Shown piece after piece: positions 1 to 9,320 of a stretch of DNA of 64,000 nt. The translations under genes and the position numbers were made by a program. The DNA is from Crenobacter oryzisoli (lineage in GTDB: Bacteria > Pseudomonadota > Gammaproteobacteria > Burkholderiales > Chromobacteriaceae): NCBI RefSeq assembly GCF_030385785.1, contig NZ_JAUEDK010000007.1, forward strand, positions 89,197 through 153,196, in the 5' to 3' direction. How positions within the stretch are numbered: the first letter of the stretch is position 1; each line of letters opens with the position of its first letter. The notes below the pieces were generated by a model. It had not been told where the DNA came from, made no database searches, and saw only the letters and a program-made list of their open reading frames with translations.

Positions 1-112
1 CGTGGTCGGCATCGACACCTTCGGTGAATCGGCCCCGGCCGGCGTGTTGTTCAAGGAATTCGGCTTTACCGTGGACAACGTCGTCGAAAAAACCAAGAAC
101 GTGATCCAGTAA
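1..112 (+). CDS. tkt: Transketolase, C-terminal end (partial)
   Basis: The window opens inside a gene read in frame 2. The last 36 residues include [12 protein letters not shown] and end in KTKNVIQ before TAA. The FGESAPA motif followed by a short amphipathic tail is the typical C-terminus of bacterial transketolase (TPP enzyme of the non-oxidative pentose phosphate pathway, cytosolic). Position just before gapA and pgk fits a carbon-metabolism cluster. The catalytic and TPP-binding domains lie outside the window, so the call rests on the C-terminal motif and context. Confidence 0.85.
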   Translation, partial: VVGIDTFGESAPAGVLFKEFGFTVDNVVEKTKNVIQ

Positions 113-120
113 AGCAATCA

Positions 121-153
121 GGCCGACCCGGCACGACGATCGGGCGGCCTTTT
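121..153 (+). terminator. Intrinsic terminator after tkt
   Basis: GGCCGACCCG at 121-130 pairs with CGGGCGGCC at 141-149 with one bulged base, followed by TTTT. It lies between the tkt stop and the gapA ribosome binding site, so it probably ends or attenuates tkt transcription before gapA. Confidence 0.6.
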
Positions 154-172
154 CATCATTTTGGGAGAGAAA

Positions 173-1186
173 ATGACCATCCGTGTTGCGATCAATGGCT
201 ACGGCCGTATCGGCCGTCAGGCCCTGCGCTCGATCTACGAATACAACCTGCGCGGCGACTTCGAAATCGTGGCGGTGAACGCCTCGGGCGATCTCGCCAC
301 CAACGCGCACCTGACCAAGTTCGACACCGTGCACGGCCGCTTCGCCGCCGAGGTGAGCCACGACGAGAAGAACCTGATCGTCGACGGCGACGTGATCCCG
401 TTCTTCTCCACCCGCGACCCGCGCGAGCTGCCGTGGAAGGCGCTGAACGTCGACCTGGTGCTCGAGTGCACCGGCGCGTTCACCTCGAAAGAGAAGTGCC
501 AGCTGCATATCGACGCCGGCGCCAAGAAGGTGCTGATCTCGGCCCCGGGCGGTGACGACGTCGACGCCACCATCGTGTACGGCGTGAACCACGACGTGCT
601 CACCAGCGACATGACCGTGGTGTCGAACGCCTCGTGCACCACCAACTGTCTGGCGCCGGTGGCCAAGGCGCTGAACGACGAGATCGGCATCGTGAAGGGC
701 CTGATGACCACCATCCACGCCTTCACCAACGACCAGGTGCTGACCGACGTGCGTCACAAGGACCTGCGCCGCGCCCGCTCGGCCACCGAGAACATGATCC
801 CGACCAAGACCGGCGCGGCCAAGGCCGTGGGCCTGGTGCTGCCGGAATTGAAGGGCAAGCTGGACGGTTTCGCGGTGCGCGTGCCGACCATCAACGTGTC
901 GCTCGTGGATCTGACCTTCGAAGCCGGCCGCGACACCACCGTCGACGAAGTGAACGCCATCGTCAAGGCCGCCTCCGAAGGCAAGATGAAGGGCACGCTG
1001 GGCTACAACACCCTGCCGCTGGTTTCCAGCGACTTCAATCACAGCACCGAAGGCTCGGTGTTCGACGCCACGCTGACCAAGGTGTCCAACGGCAACATGG
1101 TGAAGGTGCTGGCCTGGTACGACAACGAGTGGGGCTTCTGCCAGCAGATGCTGCGCACTGCCCGCGCGATGTTCGCCGCCAAGTAA
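173..1186 (+). CDS. gap: Glyceraldehyde-3-phosphate dehydrogenase (GapA/GapB type)
   Basis: A 337-residue enzyme that oxidises glyceraldehyde 3-phosphate to 1,3-bisphosphoglycerate (or an erythrose-4-phosphate relative), in the cytosol. Seen: the Rossmann motif NGYGRIGR (8-15), the catalytic cysteine in SNASCTTNC (Cys155), the histidine in [10 protein letters not shown], and the C-terminal [11 protein letters not shown] 173 is chosen over TTG 161 because GGGAGAG at 163-169 is then correctly spaced. The residue after Asn36 of the dinucleotide loop is Ala (VAVNASGD) where NAD-dependent enzymes usually carry Asp (NDL); from memory this resembles the second Neisseria GAPDH. pgk follows, as expected for glycolysis or gluconeogenesis. 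Confidence 0.93.
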   Translation: MTIRVAINGYGRIGRQALRSIYEYNLRGDFEIVAVNASGDLATNAHLTKFDTVHGRFAAEVSHDEKNLIVDGDVIPFFSTRDPRELPWKALNVDLVLECTGAFTSKEKCQLHIDAGAKKVLISAPGGDDVDATIVYGVNHDVLTSDMTVVSNASCTTNCLAPVAKALNDEIGIVKGLMTTIHAFTNDQVLTDVRHKDLRRARSATENMIPTKTGAAKAVGLVLPELKGKLDGFAVRVPTINVSLVDLTFEAGRDTTVDEVNAIVKAASEGKMKGTLGYNTLPLVSSDFNHSTEGSVFDATLTKVSNGNMVKVLAWYDNEWGFCQQMLRTARAMFAAK

Positions 1187-1195
1187 GCGCTGCTT

Positions 1196-1288
1196 CAAAG
1201 CCCTTCCGGCGCTGTCGCCCTGCCCTTCCGTACTTTAGGTACTGTCTGCGCAGGGCACCTGGCCGGAACCGTTGTGCCGGGTTGTGAG
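1196..1288. repeat. Dispersed palindromic repeat, copy 1 (after gap)
   Basis: This stretch of about 93 bases right after the gap stop aligns along its length with 18646-18739 after metH. Shared blocks include CCGTAC and GTACTGTCTGCG. The inner part folds as a hairpin (GCCCTG against CAGGGC around the GTAC pairs). It is a REP-like intergenic element and may also stabilise or end the gap mRNA. Confidence 0.6.
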
Positions 1289-1372
1289 CCGCTCTGCGCA
1301 AGCTCTGCCCCACTATTGTCCACGCCGCGCCCTGCGTTCCACGCCCCGCGCGGCGTCCGTACGGATGGAATC

Positions 1373-2554
1373 ATGCAATTCAAGAAACTGACCGACCTGG
1401 ATCTCGCCGGCAAGCGCGTGCTGATCCGCGTCGACATGAACGTGCCGGTGAAACACGGCCTGATCGGGGACGACACCCGCATCCGCGCCAGCCTGCCGTC
1501 GATCCACTACTGCCTGGAAAAAGGCGCCGGCGTGGTGCTGATGACCCACCTGGGCCGTCCGACCGAAGGCGAGCCGAAGCCGGAAGACAGCCTCGCCCCA
1601 GTGGCGGTGCGCCTGTCCGAACTGCTCGGCCAGACCGTGCCGGTGAACAAGAGCTGGCAGGAGCGCCCGCTGGAAGTGCAGCCGGGCCAGGTGGTGCTGC
1701 TGGAAAACGTGCGCCTGAACCGCGGCGAGAAGAAGAACAACGAGGAGCTGGGCCGCGCCTACGCCAGCCTGTGCGACGTGTTCGTCAACGACGCGTTCGG
1801 TACCGCGCACCGCGCCGAGGCCTCGACCCACGCGGTCGCCCAGTTCGCCCCGGTGGCCTGTGCCGGCATCCTGCTGTCGGCCGAGCTCGACGCGCTGTCC
1901 AAGGCGCTGGAAGCGCCGGCCCGCCCGCTGGTGGCGATCGTCGCCGGCTCCAAGGTGTCGACCAAGCTGACCATCCTGGAGAGCCTGGCCGACAAGGTCG
2001 ACCAGCTGATCGTCGGCGGCGGCATTGCCAACACCTTCCTGCTGGCCGAAGGCCATGGCATCGGCAAGAGCCTGGCCGAGCCGGAACTGGTGGCCGAGGC
2101 GAAGAAGGTGATCGCCAAGATCCGCGCCCACGGTGGCGACGTGCCGTTGCCGTCCGACGTGGTGGTGGCGGCCGAGTTCTCGGAGAACGCCGACGACACC
2201 CTGAAGCACGTCGACGAGGTGACCAAGAACGACATGATCCTCGACATCGGACCGGCTTCGGCCGAGGCGCTGGCCGAGATCGTCGAGCGCGCCGGCACCG
2301 TGGTGTGGAACGGCCCGGTCGGCGTGTTCGAGTTCGACCAGTTCGCCGGCGGCACCGAGGCGCTGGCGCACGCCATCGCCGAATCGCCGGCGTTCTCGAT
2401 CGCCGGTGGTGGCGACACCCTGGCGGCGATCGCCAAGTTCGGCGTCACCGACAAGATCAGCTACATCTCCACCGGCGGCGGTGCCTTCCTCGAGTTTCTC
2501 GAGGGCAAGGAACTGCCGGCCGTGGCGATCCTGAGCGCACGCGCGCAGGACTGA
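1373..2554 (+). CDS. pgk: Phosphoglycerate kinase
   Basis: A 393-residue cytosolic glycolytic enzyme transferring phosphate from 1,3-bisphosphoglycerate to ADP. Seen: N-terminal [14 protein letters not shown], substrate-binding [19 protein letters not shown], the hinge region [10 protein letters not shown], and C-terminal nucleotide-binding [10 protein letters not shown] and GGGDTLAAI. The length is that of bacterial Pgk. The reading frame stays open upstream to 1274, but conservation begins at [10 protein letters not shown] and GGATGGA lies just before ATG 1373. The upstream spacer holds a REP-like repeat. Confidence 0.95.
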   Translation: MQFKKLTDLDLAGKRVLIRVDMNVPVKHGLIGDDTRIRASLPSIHYCLEKGAGVVLMTHLGRPTEGEPKPEDSLAPVAVRLSELLGQTVPVNKSWQERPLEVQPGQVVLLENVRLNRGEKKNNEELGRAYASLCDVFVNDAFGTAHRAEASTHAVAQFAPVACAGILLSAELDALSKALEAPARPLVAIVAGSKVSTKLTILESLADKVDQLIVGGGIANTFLLAEGHGIGKSLAEPELVAEAKKVIAKIRAHGGDVPLPSDVVVAAEFSENADDTLKHVDEVTKNDMILDIGPASAEALAEIVERAGTVVWNGPVGVFEFDQFAGGTEALAHAIAESPAFSIAGGGDTLAAIAKFGVTDKISYISTGGGAFLEFLEGKELPAVAILSARAQD

Positions 2555-2625
2555 GCGAAGGGAATGACATTGGGTTAGCCGGAGAGGATTAATGCATAAT
2601 GCATTTTTTCTTTAAGGTTGACCCG

Positions 2626-3507
2626 ATGTTTACAAACATTTCCCCGGAAGGATGGCGCCGCGGCAGTCGTGCCGCGGCCTTGTTCATGGTGCTGCTCGCC
2701 AGCGCCTGCGGCAAAAAGGACATGCCGCCCGATGGCAGCGGGGCACCGCTCGAGGCCAGTTCGCCCGCGGCGACCATCGCGGCCATGGCCGACAAGGCCG
2801 GTCGGCTGGTGGCGATGAATCACCTGATCGGCGTCGTCACCGACGGCGACAAGCAGGAGAAAGCCTGGCTGGCCATTCTGGCGCAGTGCGCCGAACTGGA
2901 CTGCTACGCGCGAAAGGCCAGCTTCGGCGGCGACGAGGACGCCCCCGCCCATCTGGAACTGAGCGTGGCGCGGCCCGATGTGGATAAAATGGTCGGCACG
3001 ATCCGCGCGCAGGGCAAGGTGCGCAGTTACCAGCTCGAGCAGCAGGATCGTACCGAGGACATGGTCGCGCTGAACGAGCAAATCCGCTCACAGCAGGCAT
3101 TACGCGATAAACTGCAAGCCGAGCAACCCAAGGCTACGCCGGGGGGCGCGACGGCGAGCCCGTTGGCCGAACAGCAGGAAGCGGCCCGGCAGAACATGGC
3201 ACAGCTAACGGCCCAGCAGGCCGCCCTGAGCCTGGCGGTGCGCCGCGATACAGTCGTTGTCGATCTGAGCGCCGAGGGCGGGGCCTGGCAGTCGAAAACC
3301 TGGCAGCCGGTCGCCAAGGCGTGGGCCGCTTCGGCCGGGCTGTTCGCGTCGAGCCTCGGCGTGGTGCTGAGCGTGGTGGCCTGTGTGGCGCCGTGGGCCC
3401 TGGCGCTGTTGCTGCTGATCGCGCTGGTGCGCGCCGTGCGTCGCTATTGCTTTACCCCCCGGTCTGGCGCGCTGCCGGTGCCGGAAGCCGAACAAAGGAC
3501 GGATTGA
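2626..3507 (+). CDS. Putative lipoprotein, DUF4349-like
   Basis: A 293-residue predicted lipoprotein. Residues 1-28 form a lipoprotein signal ending in the lipobox LASAC, with Cys28 as the acylation site. The middle has a short beta/helical domain and a Gln/Glu-rich coiled-coil stretch (roughly 140-205, LNEQIRSQQALRDKLQAEQ). A hydrophobic segment near 245-270 is followed by basic RAVRRY. This layout (lipobox, coiled coil, late membrane segment) matches DUF4349 proteins of unknown function. An earlier ATG at 2599 would put charged residues ahead of the signal, so 2626 is preferred. The stop is one base from the next gene's ATG, so the two are co-transcribed. Confidence 0.6.
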   Translation: MFTNISPEGWRRGSRAAALFMVLLASACGKKDMPPDGSGAPLEASSPAATIAAMADKAGRLVAMNHLIGVVTDGDKQEKAWLAILAQCAELDCYARKASFGGDEDAPAHLELSVARPDVDKMVGTIRAQGKVRSYQLEQQDRTEDMVALNEQIRSQQALRDKLQAEQPKATPGGATASPLAEQQEAARQNMAQLTAQQAALSLAVRRDTVVVDLSAEGGAWQSKTWQPVAKAWAASAGLFASSLGVVLSVVACVAPWALALLLLIALVRAVRRYCFTPRSGALPVPEAEQRTD

Positions 3508-3508
3508 G

Positions 3509-4144
3509 ATGCCCATCGATACCTGGTTGCTGTTCATCGGTACCGTGTTCTTCGTGTCGGCCACGCCCGGCCCGAACATGCTGCTGGCGATGACGCACGG
3601 CATCCACTACGGCGTGCGCCGCACGCTGGCGACCTGTGCCGGCCTGATGAGCGGGCTGGCGATCATCATGTTCGGTTCGGCAGCGGGCCTGGGCGCGCTG
3701 TTGGCGACGTCGGCGCTGCTGTTCAGCGTGGTGAAGTACGCCGGCGCGGCGTATCTGATTTACCTCGGCATTCGGACCTGGCGCGCTGCGCCGACGCCGG
3801 TCGAGGAAAGCGCGCTGGCCGAGCCGGCGCGGCTGCCGAGCGCTTGGCAGCGCTTTCGCACCGGTTTCCTGGTGTCGATGAGCAATCCCAAGGCATTCAT
3901 CTTCTTCACCGCGCTGTTCCCGCAGTTCATGGACGCGAAGCTGCCGCAGGGTCCGCAGCTGGCGGTGCTGGCGGCGAGCTTCTTCGTGATCGAGAGCGTC
4001 TGGCAGCAGATCTACGCCGGCGGCGGTCAGAAGATGGCGCGCTGGCTGAACAATGCGCGGCGCCTGAAGATGGTCAACAAGGTATCCGGCGGCTGCTTCG
4101 TCAGCGCCGGCGCTCTGCTGACCAGCGTGTCGCGGCACGCCTGA
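3509..4144 (+). CDS. LysE/RhtB-family amino-acid exporter
   Basis: A 211-residue inner-membrane protein with about six hydrophobic segments. The family signature near the N-terminus is seen (FVSATPGPNMLLAMTHG), as is the conserved FLVSMSNPKAFIFFTALFPQF in the middle. The family exports amino acids or their lactones (lysine, threonine, homoserine); the substrate cannot be read here. The ATG is one base after the lipoprotein stop, with AAAGGA inside that gene as ribosome binding site. This is the first of three LysE-type genes in the window. Confidence 0.88.
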   Translation: MPIDTWLLFIGTVFFVSATPGPNMLLAMTHGIHYGVRRTLATCAGLMSGLAIIMFGSAAGLGALLATSALLFSVVKYAGAAYLIYLGIRTWRAAPTPVEESALAEPARLPSAWQRFRTGFLVSMSNPKAFIFFTALFPQFMDAKLPQGPQLAVLAASFFVIESVWQQIYAGGGQKMARWLNNARRLKMVNKVSGGCFVSAGALLTSVSRHA

Positions 4145-4225
4145 CGGTACAATAGCGCACGACAACCCCGACAACGACGCGGCGCCGACGGCGACGCGTC
4201 CCCCCGATTACCCTGGAGACACAGT

Positions 4226-5290
4226 ATGGCACTCGTTTCGATGCGACAGCTGCTGGACCACGCCGCCGAGTTCGGCTACGGTCTGCCGGCGTTCAACGTG
4301 AACAACCTCGAGCAGATGCGCGCAATCATGGAAGCGGCCGACAAGGTCGACGCTCCGGTGATCGTGCAGGCTTCGGCCGGCGCGCGCAAATACGCCGGCG
4401 CCCCGTTCCTGCGCCACCTGATCCTGGCCGCGGTCGAAGAATTCCCGCACATCCCGGTGGTGATGCACCAGGACCACGGCACCAGCCCGGACGTATGCCA
4501 ACGCTCGATCCAGCTGGGCTTCAGCTCGGTGATGATGGATGGCTCGCTGAAGAGCGACGGCAAGACCCCGGCCGACTATGCGTACAACGTCGACGTGACC
4601 CGCACCGTGGTCAACTTCGCCCACGCCTGCGGCGTGTCGGTGGAAGGCGAGATTGGTTGCCTGGGTAGCCTGGAAACCGGCATGGCCGGTGAGGAAGACG
4701 GCGTCGGCGCCGAGGGCGTGCTCGATCACTCGCAGCTGCTGACCGACCCGGAAGAAGCGGCGCAGTTCGTGAAGGACACCGGCGTGGACGCGCTGGCGAT
4801 CGCGATCGGCACCAGCCACGGCGCCTACAAGTTCACCCGTCCGCCGACGGGCGACATCCTGGCGATCGACCGCATCAAGGCGATCCACGCGCGCCTGCCG
4901 AACACCCACCTGGTGATGCACGGCAGCTCGTCGGTGCCGCAGGAATGGCTGGCGATCATCAACGAGTTCGGCGGCGAAATGCCGGAAACCTACGGTGTGC
5001 CGGTGGAAGAGATCGTCGAGGGCATCAAGCACGGCGTGCGCAAGGTGAACATCGACACCGACCTGCGCCTGGCATCGACCGGCGCGGTGCGCCGCTTCCT
5101 GGCGCAGAACCCGTCCGAGTTCGACCCGCGCAAGTTCCTGGCGGTATCGACCGTGGCGATGCGCGACATCTGCATCGCGCGCTACGAAGCGTTCGGCGCG
5201 GCCGGCATGGCCAGCAAGATCAAGGCGATCAACCTCGACACCATGGCGGCCAAGTACGCCAAGGGTGAGCTGGCGCAGATCGTCAAGTAA
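4226..5290 (+). CDS. fba: Class II fructose-1,6-bisphosphate aldolase
   Basis: A 354-residue zinc-dependent aldolase interconverting fructose 1,6-bisphosphate with dihydroxyacetone phosphate and glyceraldehyde 3-phosphate. Seen: [14 protein letters not shown], the zinc and catalytic region [46 protein letters not shown] and the phosphate-binding [11 protein letters not shown]. Length and motifs fit the Calvin-type subfamily FbaA/CbbA. The start is set by CTGGAGACACAGT ahead of ATG. Its terminator is interrupted by a MITE (5329-5450). Confidence 0.95.
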   Translation: MALVSMRQLLDHAAEFGYGLPAFNVNNLEQMRAIMEAADKVDAPVIVQASAGARKYAGAPFLRHLILAAVEEFPHIPVVMHQDHGTSPDVCQRSIQLGFSSVMMDGSLKSDGKTPADYAYNVDVTRTVVNFAHACGVSVEGEIGCLGSLETGMAGEEDGVGAEGVLDHSQLLTDPEEAAQFVKDTGVDALAIAIGTSHGAYKFTRPPTGDILAIDRIKAIHARLPNTHLVMHGSSSVPQEWLAIINEFGGEMPETYGVPVEEIVEGIKHGVRKVNIDTDLRLASTGAVRRFLAQNPSEFDPRKFLAVSTVAMRDICIARYEAFGAAGMASKIKAINLDTMAAKYAKGELAQIVK

Positions 5291-5310
5291 GCGGGGATCG
5301 AACCCCTAGC

Positions 5311-5473
5311 AATGCCGCCCGAGGGGCGTAATGCCGTTCACTTAAGCCGTTCAGTCCGGATTTTAGCTTCGAAGAACGCTTGGAAGTAACAAAAAAGCAC
5401 CGTTTTTCCACCTTGGTGGGCGGTGCTTTTTCCTTAAGTGAACGGCATTAGCCCGAGGGGCGGCATTTTTTTT
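5311..5473 (+). terminator. fba intrinsic terminator split by a MITE
   Basis: AATGCCGCCC (5311-5320) and GGGCGGCATT followed by a T-run (right half near 5457-5473) would form a near-perfect hairpin with a short GAG loop if the 122-bp MITE and one copy of its 12-bp target duplication were removed. The rebuilt structure is a classic strong terminator directly after fba. Confidence 0.75.
5329..5450 (-). mobile_element. 122-bp IS4-related MITE, copy 1 (inverted)
   Basis: The element is bounded by perfect 18-bp terminal inverted repeats (TAATGCCGTTCACTTAAG) and flanked by a 12-bp target duplication GCCCGAGGGGCG (5317-5328 and 5451-5462). Its reverse complement reads the same base for base as the copies at 19203 and 43443. 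It has no coding capacity. The ends equal the end of the IS4-family element at 63326. Inside is a terminator-like hairpin (AAAAAGCACCG against CGGTGCTTTTT). Confidence 0.93.
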
Positions 5474-5578
5474 GTCTCTTTGAGATAGGGGCTCCGTGAG
5501 TCCGGGGGCTGCCATGGGGTTCGTCAATGTTGGCCGACCCGGCGAGCCCCGCCGGGTAGCGATGGCCTTCCAGAAAAC

Positions 5579-5594
5579 CGTTTCACGTGAAACC
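5579..5594. promoter_or_regulatory. parS-like ParB-binding site 1
   Basis: GTTTCACGTGAAAC at 5580-5593 is the perfect 14-bp palindromic core of the chromosomal parS consensus. It lies in the spacer between fba and the chemoreceptor gene. Three more sites (18108, 31532, 40178) fit the relaxed consensus GTTYCACGTGRAAC. Confidence 0.8.
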
Positions 5595-5600
5595 GGCATG

Positions 5601-5624
5601 AAAAACGCCGCCCGAGGGCGGCGT
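5601..5624 (-). terminator. Terminator of the chemoreceptor gene
   Basis: On the minus strand ACGCCGCCC and GGGCGGCGT form a stem with a CTC-type loop, followed by TTTTT, about 20 bases after the stop of the chemoreceptor gene. Confidence 0.8.
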
Positions 5625-5644
5625 GTCGTTGAGTGGCTGGAAGC

Positions 5645-7270
5645 TTAGATCCGGAAGCGGCTGACCGCCTGCTCCATTCGCTGAGCCAGCTCGGCCATCT
5701 CGCAGGTCGCGTCGTTGGCGCGACGTGCCGCTTCGGCGTTGTCGCCCGACATGCCGGCGATCCGCTCGACCTGGCCGGCGATCTCGTTGCTGGCAACGCT
5801 CTGCTCCTTCAACGAGCCGGAGATCTCGTGGTTCACCGACACCACGCGCTCGGCGTTCTGCTGGATGCCGGTCATCGCCTCGCCGGACTCCTGGGCCAGC
5901 TGCACCCCGGATTCGACGCGCGACACCGCGGTCTGCATCGCGCGGATCGACTGGTCAGCGCTGCCCTGGATGGAGCTGATCATCTCGGCGATCTCCTGGG
6001 TAGAGCTGGCGGTCTTCTCGGCGAGTTTGCGCACCTCGTCGGCAACCACCGCGAAGCCACGGCCCTGCTCGCCGGCACGCGCCGCTTCGATCGCCGCGTT
6101 CAGCGCCAGCAGATTGGTCTGGTCGGCGATATCCTTGATCACGCCGATGATCGTCGAGATGTTGCCGACCTGGCTGCCGAGCGTCTCGAGCGTGGCGGCG
6201 GTGTCGTTGACCGCGCCGGCGATGGTGCGGATCTCGTCGGTGGCGCGGCCGATCACCTCGCTGGCGGCGCGCGATTCGTCGCCGCTTGCCTGCGTCAGCT
6301 GCAGCGCCTCGCCGGCGTTGTCCGACACATGGTTGATGCTGACGGTCAGCTGTTCGATCGCGGCGGCCATTGCGGATGCCGCCTCGGCCTGCTGGCCGGA
6401 ACCGGTCGACACCTGGTTGGCCGAGTCGCGGATCCGGCCGCTCGCCTGGCTCAGCGCCTGCGCGTGCTCGCGGATGTTGTGGATCATGCTGGCCAGATCG
6501 CGCTGCATACATGAGATGCTGCCGAGTAGGCTGTCGTCGCTGCCGCTGATCTCGAGGCGATGATTGAGGTTGCCGGCGCTGATCTCGCGCACGGCCTCGA
6601 CCGCGTACGCCGGTTCGCCGCCGAGTTGGGTGAGGATGCGGCGCGTGATCAGCGTCATCATGCCAACCAAGAGCAGCATCACCGCGCCGATAATCAGGCC
6701 AACGCGCAGCACGCTGTTCCAGAAGTGCTCGTTCAGGTCGTCGACGTAGATACCGGTGGCGGTGTACCAGCCCCAGGGTGCGAATTCGGCCGCGTAACCG
6801 ATCTTCGGTTTCGGCTCGCCGCCGACGGCCTTCGGAAACGCGTACTGGATATAGCCCTTGCCGCCGTCGCGTTTGAGCATGGTTTCCCAGGCCTCACCGA
6901 GGTCGATGCCATCGGCGGTCTTCGCGCCGCGCAGCGACTTGCCGATGAACTGCGGGGCGGTGGCGGTGGCGCGCTCGATCATGTCGCGGTCGAACACGAA
7001 GTAGTCGCCGTTTTCGCCGTAGCGGGTATGGTTGACCATGTCGACCGCCAGCGCTTGTGCCTGTGCACGGGTCAGCTCGCCGCGTTGCACGCGCGCTTCG
7101 AGCCGAGCGAACTGTGCGTTGACGGTGTCGACCAGATCGGCCAGTTGATTCTTGCGTGCATCGATCAGCGCGCTGTGCTGTGAGTAGATCAGCGAGCCGG
7201 TGACCAGCGCCATGCCGACCATGGTGATCGCCACCGCCGAGAACAGGCGGGTTCGTAATGTCATTTTCAT
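5645..7270 (-). CDS. Methyl-accepting chemotaxis protein with sCache_2 sensor
   Basis: A 541-residue membrane chemoreceptor. Order: membrane segment 11-30; periplasmic single-Cache domain about 35-185 ([21 protein letters not shown]); second membrane segment about 188-208; HAMP about 210-262; then the cytoplasmic signalling domain with the conserved hairpin tip ([20 protein letters not shown]). It signals to CheA/CheW in response to a small ligand; sCache_2 domains often bind organic acids, but the ligand is unknown. There is no C-terminal CheR/CheB docking pentapeptide (ends FRI). It stands alone with its own terminator, so it is a receptor distant from che genes. Confidence 0.93.
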   Translation of the reverse strand: MKMTLRTRLFSAVAITMVGMALVTGSLIYSQHSALIDARKNQLADLVDTVNAQFARLEARVQRGELTRAQAQALAVDMVNHTRYGENGDYFVFDRDMIERATATAPQFIGKSLRGAKTADGIDLGEAWETMLKRDGGKGYIQYAFPKAVGGEPKPKIGYAAEFAPWGWYTATGIYVDDLNEHFWNSVLRVGLIIGAVMLLLVGMMTLITRRILTQLGGEPAYAVEAVREISAGNLNHRLEISGSDDSLLGSISCMQRDLASMIHNIREHAQALSQASGRIRDSANQVSTGSGQQAEAASAMAAAIEQLTVSINHVSDNAGEALQLTQASGDESRAASEVIGRATDEIRTIAGAVNDTAATLETLGSQVGNISTIIGVIKDIADQTNLLALNAAIEAARAGEQGRGFAVVADEVRKLAEKTASSTQEIAEMISSIQGSADQSIRAMQTAVSRVESGVQLAQESGEAMTGIQQNAERVVSVNHEISGSLKEQSVASNEIAGQVERIAGMSGDNAEAARRANDATCEMAELAQRMEQAVSRFRI

Positions 7271-7455
7271 TAAGGCATGCTTCCGGGTGAAGTTGGGGGC
7301 GACATCTTGTTATCGGCCTGGGCGTTGGGAGCTGGAGCGGGCCGCCGCGGCACCAGGTGGGGCTGGCTAGGGGTAGTTCAGCAAGAATCGGGTCGAAACG
7401 GGCGGGTCGGCCACTTACACTCGACACATGGAATTCCGGTAGGAGGTAGTCTGTC

Positions 7456-8343
7456 ATGTTGTCAGACAATGAAGATGGCTTGCAAGCGAGAGATTATCAG
7501 CGAATCGCGAGTGCGATCGGCTGGTTGACCCGGCACGCCGAGGAGCAGCCGGCTCTCGCCGAACTGGCCGGCGCGTTGAATCTGTCCGAGAGCCATTTGC
7601 AGCGCTTGTTCACCCGGCTCGCCGGGGTCAGTCCGAAGCGCTTCGTCCAGCACCTGACGCTGTCGGCGGCCAAGGCGCGACTCGCCGACGGCGGAGCGCT
7701 GCTGCCGCATGCTTACGCGCTCGGCCTGTCGGGCGGCGGGCGCCTGCACGACCTGTTCGTCACGCTCGAAGCGATGACGCCGGGCGAGTACCGTGCCGGC
7801 GGCGCCGGCTTGACGCTGCGCTGGGGCGTGCATGCGACCCGCTTTGGCCCGGTGGTGATCGCCATGAGTCCGCGTGGCGTCTGCTTGGTCGAGTTCGTCG
7901 ATGACGACGCGCCGGCGGTGTTGCGCGTGGCACAGCGTTGGCCGAATGCGCGGCTCGTCGGCGAGCCGGCAGCGACCGCGACCATCGCGACACGGCTGTT
8001 CGAGCCGCTCGCCGCCGCGTCCGGCCAGCCGCTGCCTCTGCTGGTGAAGGGTAGCAACTTTCAGCTGCAGGTATGGCGCGCGCTGCTGACCATCCCCTAT
8101 GGTGAGCTTGCCAGCTACCGGCAGATCGCCGCCGCGATCGGCCAGCCGGGCGCGAGCCGCGCGGTCGGCAACGCCGTCGGCGCCAACCCGCTTGCCTGGC
8201 TGATTCCCTGTCACCGGGTGATCCGCGCCGAGGGGGCACTCGGCGACTACCGCTGGGGCCTTGAGCGCAAGGCCGCACTGATTGGCTGGGAGGCGGCCGA
8301 GGTCGATCGCGCCGCCGAGCCCGCCACCGCCGAGGAGGCATGA
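7456..8343 (+). CDS. AraC-HTH / methylated-DNA-protein-cysteine methyltransferase (Ada-like)
   Basis: A 295-residue fusion of an AraC-type helix-turn-helix (about 12-113, ending in MTPGEYR) and an O6-alkylguanine-DNA alkyltransferase domain (about 120-285). The acceptor is Cys252 in PCHRV, and the arginine-finger motif SRAVGNAVGANP is present. It repairs O6-methylguanine by suicidal alkyl transfer. Unlike E. coli Ada it has no N-terminal zinc/phosphotriester domain, so how or whether it senses methylation is open. ATG 7456 follows GGAGG at 7442. The gene is divergent from the chemoreceptor and touches the EamA gene downstream. Confidence 0.88.
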   Translation: MLSDNEDGLQARDYQRIASAIGWLTRHAEEQPALAELAGALNLSESHLQRLFTRLAGVSPKRFVQHLTLSAAKARLADGGALLPHAYALGLSGGGRLHDLFVTLEAMTPGEYRAGGAGLTLRWGVHATRFGPVVIAMSPRGVCLVEFVDDDAPAVLRVAQRWPNARLVGEPAATATIATRLFEPLAAASGQPLPLLVKGSNFQLQVWRALLTIPYGELASYRQIAAAIGQPGASRAVGNAVGANPLAWLIPCHRVIRAEGALGDYRWGLERKAALIGWEAAEVDRAAEPATAEEA

Positions 8344-9236
8344 TGGAGCGTCAGGACCTGATGTCGTTGCTGTTGCTCGCCGCGCTGTGGGGCGCGTCGT
8401 TCCTGTTTATGCGCGTCGCCGCACCGCTGTTCGGCCCGCCCGCGCTGATCGCGCTGCGCGTCGGCCTGGCGGGGCTGGTGCTGCTGCCCTTGCTGCTGTG
8501 GTCGGGTGAATGGCGTTATTTCAGGAGCCACGCCGGCCCGCTCGCGCTGATGGGCGTGCTGAACCTGGCCCTGCCCTTCTTGCTGATCGCCTGGGCGCTG
8601 CTCAGCCTGCCGGCCGGCGTCGGCTCGGTGCTCAACGCCACCACTCCACTGATGACCGCACTGCTCGCGTGGCCGATGGCGCGCGAGCCGCTGACGCGGC
8701 GCCGGCTGGTCGGGCTGCTGCTAGGGCTCTCTGGCGTGGTGGTATTGGTGGTAGGCAAGGGAGGTTTCATCGGCGACCACAACGCCGGGCCGCTACCGGT
8801 ACTGGCGATGCTCGGCGCGACCGCGAGCTACGGTGTCGCTGCGCACCTGGCGCGTCGCCTGCTGGTCGGGGTGCCGCCGCGGGTGTCGACTTGCGGCAGC
8901 CTGATGGTGGCGAGCCTGTTGCTGCTGCCGCTGGCGGCGAGCCATTGGCCCGTTGCAGTCATCCCGCGAGAGGGCTGGATGGCGGTGGCGGGGCTGGCGC
9001 TCGGCAGCACCGCGTTCGCCTACCTGCTCTATTACCGGCTGCTGGCGCGGCTCGGCGCCACCCGTGCGGTGACGGTGACGTATCTGGTGCCGCTGTTCGG
9101 GGTGCTGTGGGGCGTGCTGCTGCTTGGGGAGACGCTGCGGCCGGCGATGCTCGTCGGCGCCCTGCTGATCCTCGCCGGGGTGGCGTGGACGCAGGGGGCG
9201 GTATCGTTCGGCAGGCTGGCGAAGAACCCGCGCTGA
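8343..9236 (+). CDS. EamA/DMT-family transporter
   Basis: A 297-residue inner-membrane protein with about ten hydrophobic segments in two EamA repeats. Seen: N-terminal LWGASFLFMRVAAPLFGPPALIALR and the second-repeat LGSTAFAYLLYYRLLARLGA. The drug/metabolite superfamily exports amino acids or metabolites; the substrate is not readable. The ATG at 8343 follows GAGGAGG with proper spacing, and its A is the last base of the upstream TGA stop. An in-frame ATG at 8340 is too close to that site. Co-transcribed with the Ada-like gene. Confidence 0.88.
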   Translation: MERQDLMSLLLLAALWGASFLFMRVAAPLFGPPALIALRVGLAGLVLLPLLLWSGEWRYFRSHAGPLALMGVLNLALPFLLIAWALLSLPAGVGSVLNATTPLMTALLAWPMAREPLTRRRLVGLLLGLSGVVVLVVGKGGFIGDHNAGPLPVLAMLGATASYGVAAHLARRLLVGVPPRVSTCGSLMVASLLLLPLAASHWPVAVIPREGWMAVAGLALGSTAFAYLLYYRLLARLGATRAVTVTYLVPLFGVLWGVLLLGETLRPAMLVGALLILAGVAWTQGAVSFGRLAKNPR

Positions 9237-9280
9237 GCACCCTCCCCTCCCGGTCGCCTCGCCGTGCCGACACGGATAAG

Positions 9281-9312
9281 ACAACGCCCCCGATACCGGG
9301 GGCGTTGTCTTG
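9281..9312. terminator. Bidirectional hairpin between convergent genes
   Basis: ACAACGCCCCC and GGGGGCGTTGT form an 11-bp perfect stem around a GATACC loop, between the EamA gene (+) and the sensor kinase gene (-). The downstream T-run is weak on both sides. Confidence 0.65.
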
Positions 9313-9320
9313 TGGCGTGT

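Noticed and set aside
5291..5311. GGGGATCGAACCCC just after fba resembles a tRNA T-arm on the minus strand
   Set aside because: No acceptor, D or anticodon arms can be found around it; a short palindromic match is expected by chance.
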